Assembly (NCBI GenBank): GCA_018985225.1
Contig: JADGIF010000026.1
Location: 1-33,950 of the forward strand
Source of the DNA: Amoeboradix gromovi
Taxonomy: Eukaryota; Sanchytriomycota; Sanchytriomycetes; Sanchytriales; Sanchytriaceae
Length of the DNA stretch: 33,950 nt
Reading direction: 5' to 3'
Part shown: positions 29,148 to 33,950 of the stretch, one piece after another
How the letters are laid out: each line of letters opens with the position of its first letter
How positions within the stretch are numbered: the first letter of the stretch is position 1
Notes under the pieces: model-generated
What the model was told of the DNA's origin: nothing
Databases searched by the model: none
Seen by the model: the letters and a program-made list of their open reading frames with translations, nothing else
Made by a program: the position numbers and the translations under genes

Positions 29148-29499
29148 AGTCTTTCATTATTTAATGCAGAACTTATGCAAAAACCCACGAGTGTAGCTCA
29201 TCGCCAGCCGCTTATATAATTGTTAAAAGTGAGATGCCTCGTATCTCCAGTCGTTAGATATATTGGTTGAGCCTCGGAAGGTTAGGCTAAGTAATTTTTG
29301 CGAAACATTTTCCTATTGTATCGCTTGCAAGTTAACAAAATACTTAGATTTCGTTTCCTTTTTGCTTTCCAGTCTTCACCATTTTGTAACTGCACTTCCA
29401 TGAGTTGCAGTTCTGGCTCGCTATCTCTATAATATTTTGGAAGATACCTCGGCGCAGTAATTGCTTAAGCGCAACTGAAATAGTCTAAAAGGACCCAGT

Positions 29500-29684
29500 C
29501 TCCTCATTGAATGACCTGATCTCAGAGAAAATCAAAAATTTCCAGAAAGAAAATAATTTCTCCATCACAGTAATTGCTCACGCTTCCACGCTCTGAGGCG
29601 GAACTGAATAAGGATATATACAAGTTCATGCCACCTGCTGCCATACGGTCTTTATCCACTTTCGAATCACAGTTTACACAGCCC
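29500..29684 (-). pseudogene. truncated Fanzor/TnpB 3'-end fragment (copy 3)
   Basis: On the minus strand it starts inside the second zinc-ribbon cysteine pair and reads KVDKDRMAAG, equivalent to QIDRDHMAAR, followed by the element-specific tail (TCCGCCTCAGAG, AGCGTGAGCAATTACTGT, TTTTCTCTGAGATCAGG) to a GAGGAG end at 29500-29505. Frameshifts interrupt it. Its 5' end coincides with the start of copy 2 in the opposite orientation, so copy 2 appears to have truncated it, or the pair arose by an inversion. Confidence 0.65.
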
Positions 29685-30252
29685 GATTGTTTTCTTGAAT
29701 AAATTATTTATCGCGAATTTGTATGCATTTTTGTATAATTTCAAGACTTTTCCAGATTTTTCTAATAGCCTAAATACTCGATATTCTTCTTTTTCGCAAA
29801 TGGTAAATGGAATCTAAAGAAATAACTAGCAGGTACAGCATATATTCATCTCAGACTGATAAGCTGGTCCAAAGATGGAAGAATTAGATGTCTTTCAATG
29901 CCTAGACAGCAATATCTGTACAATTTATTCAAGGAACGCTTGAAGTTCAAATGTAGACAAAGAGGAGAGACTATAATCGAATGTAATGAATCATTTACTA
30001 GTCAGACATGGACAAGGTATGGCAATCTAAAAAGAACCAACTTAGAAACTTACGCCTGTACCAATTGTCATTTGGAGATAGATAGAGACCGTATGGCAGC
30101 AAGGAACATATACATCAAGTATATGCATCGTTATTCAATCCCGCCTCAGGGTAGTGAAAGCGTGAGCTATCCCTATAACGGAGCATCTAGCATTGCTAGT
30201 TTCTCTGTGGAAATTCTCAATTTTCTCGGAAATCAGGACTTTTAATGAGGAG
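29681..30252 (+). mobile_element. Fanzor/TnpB element remnant (copy 2)
   Basis: Second copy of the repeat at 15411-16020, with the same non-coding upstream part (about 29681-29845) and the same coding remnant and GAGGAG end. Between the shared upstream part and the coding part the two copies differ (29846-29925 against 15600-15700), so each has its own internal deletion. Head-to-head with copy 3. Confidence 0.6.
29898..30245 (+). pseudogene. Fanzor/TnpB zinc-ribbon remnant with lost cysteines
   Basis: 115-codon open frame: LFKERLKFKCRQRGETIIEC NESFTSQTWTRYG, then CTNCH and IDRDRMAARNIYIKY. It covers the end of the RuvC fold, the zinc ribbon and the third RuvC motif. The first CxxC has become WxxY, so zinc binding is lost, while the second pair and the DRD remain. 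The frame has no internal stop, but the nuclease N-terminus is missing, so it cannot be an active Fanzor. The C-terminal tail (SIPPQGSESVS...FLGNQDF) is shared with copy 1. Confidence 0.78.
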
Positions 30253-30443
30253 CTAACTCTCCTGATTACTTTACCTCAGAGCGCCACGTCTAACATCCTG
30301 GCTCTTTAATTGGTTCATTGGATTGTACCAATGTCTTTCCAGTTATTTCTCAGATGAGGAAACAAATTGCCCTGCTTTTATACAGTTAGAAATTATAATC
30401 TGAACATTTTGAGCGATAACTTTCATGTAGTAACAATAAACGA

Positions 30444-30449
30444 TTTATT
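30444..30449 (-). terminator. AATAAA polyadenylation signal of katanin
   Basis: Minus-strand hexamer 12 bp after the katanin stop. Confidence 0.5.
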
Positions 30450-30461
30450 CAAGAAAAATCA

Positions 30462-31643
30462 TCAGCTACTTCCAAACTTCTTTGTCCATTCTAAGTATCG
30501 CTTTACATCTTCTTTAGATACTGAAGGTTTAATTTTGGCAATTGCGTCATAAAAGTCTTTCAATACTACAGGTTCATTGAATTCGGCAGGATTCATATTT
30601 TTAATATCTTCCATTGCCATTCCCTTGATTTTCCTTCTTAAAACCATAAGAGCGGCATCTCTACAGATATTTGCAATATCGGCGCCACTATATCCATCAA
30701 GCTCTTCTATAATCTTGTTAAAGTCTACATTGTGACTGAGTTCGACGTCTCTTAATGAACTTTTCAACAACTCCAATCTACCCACTGGTCCTGGTAAGGG
30801 TATATACACTCTCTTCTCTAATCTTCGCCTTAACGCTTCGTCTAAATCCCAAGGAAAATTAGTGGCAGCAATTACAACTACAAATTTTTCATGATCAGAA
30901 GATAAACCATCCATTTGAACCAGAATTTCTGTTTTCATACGTCTACTGGATTCATGCTCTCCTGACCCACCTCTGCTACTACATAAACTATCAATTTCAT
31001 CAATAAATATTACGCTTGGTGCCTTTTCTCTAGCCGTTTCAAACAATATTCGAACTAATTTCTCGGAGTCTCCTTTCCATTTACTTGCTAAGGTTGAAGC
31101 GCTCACATTGAAAAATGTTGTCCCTATCTCACAGGATAGCGCTTTTGCAAGCAGCGTTTTGCCTGTTCCTGGAGGTCCATATAAGCACACTCCTTTCCAA
31201 GGCCTTCGTATTCCTTTGAAAAAGTTCGGAATTATCAAAGGTAGCACTACTGCTTCTCTCAGTAATTCTTTGGCATCATTTAGTCCCGCTATGTCTTCCC
31301 ATTTTACTTTTCCTTCCTTTGTCATTATATCATTAAGTACAATGTCATAAAGCTCCGAATCTCCAACTAACCCTTGCTTTTCAGCCTTTGGTTTTTCTTT
31401 GACTTTTGATTTATGGGTATTTTTCAAGTCATTGGATGATTTAGCCTTGAACGTTATCTTGGGTTTGTAGTCTAAAGCGCTTGATGTACTTGATTTTTTC
31501 AATTTTTTAACAGCAATGGGCATGTCAATTATGAAATACTTCTCAATTTCCTCAATCTCACTGACAACCTTTGCATACTTTGATTCCTTCTTGATTTTCA
31601 CATACTTTCCTAACAGCAAATCTTCCATCTCTTGGTTGTTCAT
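30462..31643 (-). CDS. KATNA1: katanin p60-like microtubule-severing AAA ATPase
   Basis: AAA ATPase of the meiotic clade that assembles into hexamers and severs microtubules using ATP. 393 residues, one exon. Walker A GPPGTGKT at residues 156-163, Walker B VIFIDEID at 211-218, pore loop SKWKGDSEKL, the second region of homology with ATNFPWDLDEALRRRLEKR, and a C-terminal helical region ending VSKEDVKRYLEWTKKFGSS, the typical katanin/spastin/Vps4 end. KWEDIAGLNDAKELLREAVV and SRGGSGEHESSRRMKTEILV favour katanin p60 over spastin or fidgetin. The N-terminus (about 110 residues before the ATPase) is shorter than in human katanin (491 in total), and a full MIT domain is not obvious; the linker is lysine-rich, suited to tubulin tails. 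Start codon 29 bp from the divergent longin-like gene. Confidence 0.92.
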   Translation of the reverse strand: MNNQEMEDLLLGKYVKIKKESKYAKVVSEIEEIEKYFIIDMPIAVKKLKKSSTSSALDYKPKITFKAKSSNDLKNTHKSKVKEKPKAEKQGLVGDSELYDIVLNDIMTKEGKVKWEDIAGLNDAKELLREAVVLPLIIPNFFKGIRRPWKGVCLYGPPGTGKTLLAKALSCEIGTTFFNVSASTLASKWKGDSEKLVRILFETAREKAPSVIFIDEIDSLCSSRGGSGEHESSRRMKTEILVQMDGLSSDHEKFVVVIAATNFPWDLDEALRRRLEKRVYIPLPGPVGRLELLKSSLRDVELSHNVDFNKIIEELDGYSGADIANICRDAALMVLRRKIKGMAMEDIKNMNPAEFNEPVVLKDFYDAIAKIKPSVSKEDVKRYLEWTKKFGSS

Positions 31644-31672
31644 GGTTCAACTGTTTCAATACTTTTCCAAAC
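31644..31672. promoter_or_regulatory. 29-bp divergent start-codon gap
   Basis: Only 29 bp separate the ATG of katanin (minus) and the ATG of the longin-like gene (plus). Both promoters must overlap each other's transcribed or coding sequence. No TATA-like box fits inside. Confidence 0.6.
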
Positions 31673-32752
31673 ATGATTTATCAGCTAATTATGTGCCGTG
31701 ATGGTAAATCTATCTTCGACTTGGGTACGAAAATATTTGATGTAAAGGATGTGCCTTTGCTGTTTTCCTTGCATCATTCCAATAAAATTAAGATGATAAA
31801 AGGCGAAAGTACCGCAATATATTTTAACGACATAGAGAATGTACTTTATATATCAACCCACCCAATTAATGAGCTAAGCCGTCTAATTCACAGTTACTGT
31901 ATAGCTCTCCATCGGACATTTCCTAATCATTTATCCGATATTTTGGGGCTTGTAAGTTCCAATATACAACAATTAAGATTGTTTTCTAGCATAAATGCAC
32001 ATACCGTTACTAAAACAAAGTCTTTGGATAAATCTATTCGTCATTCTAATGAGCATTTGCTTGCTACTTTAGTTTTCACAAGCCACAAGTATTTATTTGC
32101 CACACTTCGGGCATTTTATAAGAGGCAGTCATTTAATCTGAGTGCGGCTGATATTTTAATCATTCAGATAGTAATAAGTCGTAGATCTGAGGGGCATAAA
32201 TGGATTCCTGTTCAGTTAGATAGCCTTGTGTTCTTATTGATTACAAGTGAAGCAGATATTCATTATGTTCATGTGTCTAACAAATACGACAAGTTTGATG
32301 ATATAATGCTTATTCATAACAGGTGTAGAAACAGTTTCCCTTCTCATTTGTCACATTATAATTTCAAATTAGAAAACTCGTTGTTTGGCTTATTCTGTCA
32401 CAACACACAAGCAATACCTGTATACAATGAGAGGCTACTGAAGCTAAAATTCCAAAAATTCAATTTAAAGAACAAATCTGACTCATTTGAACAGTTTATG
32501 AATTACTTTACAAATGAAGTTGCTGTAAAGCTAATTTTAAAGGTGCAAGGATATATTGAAAGCAAGGATAGACCCCTAGAGACCTGCCAAGTTACTGCTG
32601 TAATTGATGATATAAATTACTCTTGTTCAGGATGGTGCAAAGGCGACCGGTTGTATTTGATCAGTTCATATGAGAAAGCAAACTTGATTGAAAGAGAGAA
32701 GAACTTCTTGCTTAAACAAATAGAATCAAAAGAAGATTTGTTCTTGTATTAG
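31673..32752 (+). CDS. longin-type trafficking protein candidate (Mon1/Ccz1/HPS/Fuzzy-like)
   Basis: 359 residues, one exon. Not firmly recognised. The N-terminus MIYQLIMCRDGKSIFDLGTK has the start of a longin domain (beta strand, DG turn, beta strand). A second alpha/beta unit begins at about residue 127 (HLLATLVFTSHKYLFATLRA), includes HKWIPVQLDSLVFLLITSEA, which resembles the WVPICLP...GxLYxYxSxL block of Mon1/Fuzzy-type tri-longin proteins, and is followed by a lysine-rich C-terminal third (KVQGYIESKDRPLETCQV). Such proteins form Rab guanine-nucleotide exchange complexes (Mon1-Ccz1 for Rab7). No catalytic residues are expected in the family. The resemblance is by pattern only and a taxon-specific protein is possible. 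It ends 12 bp from the convergent RCF2 gene. Confidence 0.4.
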   Translation: MIYQLIMCRDGKSIFDLGTKIFDVKDVPLLFSLHHSNKIKMIKGESTAIYFNDIENVLYISTHPINELSRLIHSYCIALHRTFPNHLSDILGLVSSNIQQLRLFSSINAHTVTKTKSLDKSIRHSNEHLLATLVFTSHKYLFATLRAFYKRQSFNLSAADILIIQIVISRRSEGHKWIPVQLDSLVFLLITSEADIHYVHVSNKYDKFDDIMLIHNRCRNSFPSHLSHYNFKLENSLFGLFCHNTQAIPVYNERLLKLKFQKFNLKNKSDSFEQFMNYFTNEVAVKLILKVQGYIESKDRPLETCQVTAVIDDINYSCSGWCKGDRLYLISSYEKANLIEREKNFLLKQIESKEDLFLY

Positions 32753-32759
32753 TAAATAT

Positions 32760-32765
32760 TTTATT
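32760..32765 (-). terminator. AATAAA polyadenylation signal overlapping the RCF2 stop
   Basis: Minus-strand AATAAA whose first base is the last base of the TAA stop (32767-32765), inside the 12-bp gap to the convergent longin-like gene. Confidence 0.5.
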
Positions 32766-33310
32766 TAAGGAGTCGGATTTGCTGCTTTTTGTGGGGCCCA
32801 ATCCTGTTCAGGAGCTACGCTCTTGCTCGAAGTGCTAGATGCAATCGCAGAAGCTAGTATGGCACCAACGGTTGCAGCCTGAGCAATCATTCGTCCTTGA
32901 ACTATCTTTTCCGAAAATTTCATGGTTTTTTGAGTAGACAAGTATGCCATAGCACCAAGCATAGAAATGGCCCAGACGCTACCAACAATTTTGTATTTGT
33001 TTTGCTCCAAAGAGTCTCTCCAGCTAGATGAATTCACCGATGTTCCAGTAGTATAATGTGAACTACCACTGGAAATAAATGCAGCCCTTTCACTACCTAG
33101 TACAAATCCAGCAATTCCTGCAGCGCTGATCAAAAAAGTTTTTGGCCCAATAGATATGCTTTTCCAAGCAGGACTGTATCTAGTTCCAATGAAGTTCCCA
33201 CCTAAACCCAACCCAAGACCAATTAGTCCAAATCTTAAACCCAATTTCTTTGCATTATGTGTATACTCTTCTAATGCTTTTTCAGAGTTACTTTTTTTGC
33301 TAAAAGACAT
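32765..33310 (-). CDS. RCF2: Rcf2-like respiratory supercomplex factor with HIG1 domain
   Basis: Mitochondrial inner-membrane protein that associates with cytochrome c oxidase and III-IV supercomplexes. 181 residues, starting at ATG 33310. Four hydrophobic segments: about 24-44 (LRFGLIGLGLGLGGNFI), 56-72, 107-125 (YKIVGSVWAISMLGAMAYLS) and 141-160. The second pair is the HIG1 domain: KIVGSVWAISMLG followed by VQGRMIAQAATVGAI (family RxxAQ motif). The first pair matches the neighbouring small protein: both share GLGxG, YxPAWK/YxPWK and SxGPK blocks. Full-length Rcf2 in yeast has the same order (two N-terminal helices, then HIG1). Presence implies an aerobic mitochondrion. Confidence 0.75.
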   Translation of the reverse strand: MSFSKKSNSEKALEEYTHNAKKLGLRFGLIGLGLGLGGNFIGTRYSPAWKSISIGPKTFLISAAGIAGFVLGSERAAFISSGSSHYTTGTSVNSSSWRDSLEQNKYKIVGSVWAISMLGAMAYLSTQKTMKFSEKIVQGRMIAQAATVGAILASAIASSTSSKSVAPEQDWAPQKAANPTP

Positions 33311-33473
33311 TTAGTGGTCCGTGTTCCAGACTGCTCGTGAAATCGGATCTAAAATATTCAGAAAATTAATTCAACAGGTAAATTTGATGAGATAGAATTG
33401 AATTATTCTGACTTCAACTCTACGTGTATTCCGACTCTTTTTAAAAACATAAGGTGAAAGCAAAACTTAAAGA

Positions 33474-33479
33474 TTTATT
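33474..33479 (-). terminator. AATAAA polyadenylation signal of the Rcf3-like gene
   Basis: Minus-strand hexamer 5 bp after the stop of the small membrane protein gene. Confidence 0.5.
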
Positions 33480-33484
33480 GATTT

Positions 33485-33724
33485 TTACTTCTTGGTGTTG
33501 TCCATGCCAGTCAAGTAGCCTAGTAATCCCATTCCAGCGACAAGTGCAACTTTCGGTCCATTGCTTAGGACTTTCCAAGGTTGATAATATTGATTCATCA
33601 ACATATTTGCTGCACCGCCCGCTCCTAAGCCAAATATCCCATACGTCAATCCCGTTGATTTGTCTCCATTTGCCAATCCTTTTTTAACTCTTTCGGTTGC
33701 TGGAACTGTAGCTTGTTCTCCCAT
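33485..33724 (-). CDS. RCF3: Rcf3-like small mitochondrial membrane protein
   Basis: 79 residues starting at ATG 33724 (MGEQATVPATERVKKGLA); codons further upstream in frame have no ATG. Two hydrophobic segments, STGLTYGIFGLGAGGAANML and KVALVAGMGLLGYLTG, separated by YYQPWKVLSNGPK. This aligns over its whole length with the N-terminal half of the adjacent RCF2 product (GLRFGLIGLGLGLGGNF, YSPAWKSISIGPK, FLISAAGIAGFVLG). In yeast, Rcf3 is exactly such a stand-alone homologue of the Rcf2 N-terminus and regulates cytochrome c oxidase. Here the two are neighbours on the same strand, 174 bp apart, suggesting duplication in tandem with loss of the HIG1 half, though splitting in the opposite direction is possible. 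Confidence 0.65.
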   Translation of the reverse strand: MGEQATVPATERVKKGLANGDKSTGLTYGIFGLGAGGAANMLMNQYYQPWKVLSNGPKVALVAGMGLLGYLTGMDNTKK

Positions 33725-33809
33725 TGTCACACTAAAAAGTTTAGCCAAATAATTTAAAAATAGCAATGTGGCCCCAACTCTCAATCGATTCGCACACAAA
33801 TTTTATACT

Positions 33810-33840
33810 TGGGACATCAAATATAAAAACTGGACTAACT
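33810..33840. repeat. 31-nt repeat shared with 123-153 (inverted)
   Basis: The segment beginning TGGGACATCAAATATAAAAA and ending GGACTAACT matches the reverse complement of 123-153 at 29 of 31 positions. The flanks do not match. It lies upstream of the Rcf3-like gene; the other copy lies upstream of NUP84. Function unknown. Confidence 0.6.
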
Positions 33841-33950
33841 TTCTGTAACAACTTGGAACATTATTCAAGAGGCGAGTGGACATTCAGCTAGTTGCGGAGT
33901 TGACCAGTATAAAAGGAAAATAAATAACTTTTTGTATCGAAATTTCAAAA

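Larger units (their letters stand above)
29148..30461. other. intergenic stretch occupied by Fanzor remnants
   Basis: About 1.3 kb between the convergent TONSL and katanin genes. It holds two inverted Fanzor fragments (29500-29684 minus, 29681-30252 plus). The first 350 bp contain a hairpin (29231-29247) and a stem-loop / AATTTTTG / stem-loop arrangement (29270-29324) described under findings. 30253-30443 shows nothing recognisable. Confidence 0.5.

Noticed and set aside
1-33950. Chlorarachniophyte nucleomorph origin, suggested by 18-21-nt introns
   Set aside because: EMC1, CYFIP, TONSL-like, Rcf2/Rcf3 and transposon relics are not expected in a nucleomorph, and gene lengths are not reduced to that degree.
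1-33950. Ciliate origin (Stentor-like mini-introns)
   Set aside because: RPB1 has a canonical YSPTSPS heptad tail, which ciliates lack, and CYFIP is not expected there.
1-33950. CRISPR array or bacterial operon
   Set aside because: No regularly spaced direct repeats were seen outside coding repeats, and all recognisable genes are eukaryotic.

Overview
This is nuclear DNA from a unicellular eukaryote with a compact, AT-rich genome. It carries RNA polymerase II subunit RPB1 with a canonical heptad tail, SF3B1, delta-COP, VPS55, EMC1, a Nup84/Nup107 nucleoporin, the WAVE-complex subunit CYFIP/Sra1, katanin p60, a CTR9-like PAF-complex protein, a TONSOKU-like protein and two Rcf2/Rcf3-type mitochondrial proteins. 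Four genes are each interrupted by one intron of only 19-20 nt, and removing it restores the family C-terminus in every case. The Rcf2 + Rcf3 pair points to the fungal side of the tree. CYFIP (actin-based amoeboid motility) and katanin (microtubule severing) argue against most higher fungi, so an early-diverging, possibly zoosporic or amoeboid, fungus or fungal relative is my best guess. A rhizarian or another mini-intron protist is not excluded.

Layout: 424-2198 NUP84-like (+), convergent with EMC1 (-) to 4178. 4179-5267 is a gene-poor stretch with a decayed TnpB/Fanzor-like zinc-ribbon fragment. 5268-8916 CYFIP (+). 8917-9938 is gene-poor with a broken secreted LRR fragment. 9939-12644 SF3B1 (-). 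A degenerate Fanzor 3' end (-) follows. 13214-15364 is an unrecognised helical-repeat/TPR protein (+). 15411-16020 is a Fanzor remnant (+) followed by a stretch rich in inverted repeats. 16628-18536 VPS55 and delta-COP (+), convergent with RPB1 (-, 18805-23769). 24695-29147 CTR9-like and TONSOKU-like (+). 29500-30252 holds two inverted Fanzor remnants. 30462-31643 katanin p60 (-) diverges from a longin-like gene (+, 31673-32752). 32765-33724 is the Rcf2 and Rcf3-like pair (-).

The genes are mostly unlinked housekeeping functions rather than an operon-like system: transcription (RPB1, CTR9), splicing (SF3B1), nuclear pore, ER membrane insertion (EMC1), COPI and endosomal traffic (delta-COP, VPS55, longin protein), cytoskeleton (CYFIP, katanin), replication-fork repair (TONSL) and respiration (Rcf2/Rcf3). 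Intergenic gaps can be 12-60 bp, and an AATAAA signal lies within about 20 bp of most stop codons, sometimes overlapping the stop. The most interesting content is the family of ultra-short introns, whose branch-site-like motif abuts the 3' splice site, and the several decayed Fanzor/TnpB (RNA-guided nuclease family) copies sitting in the otherwise gene-free gaps.
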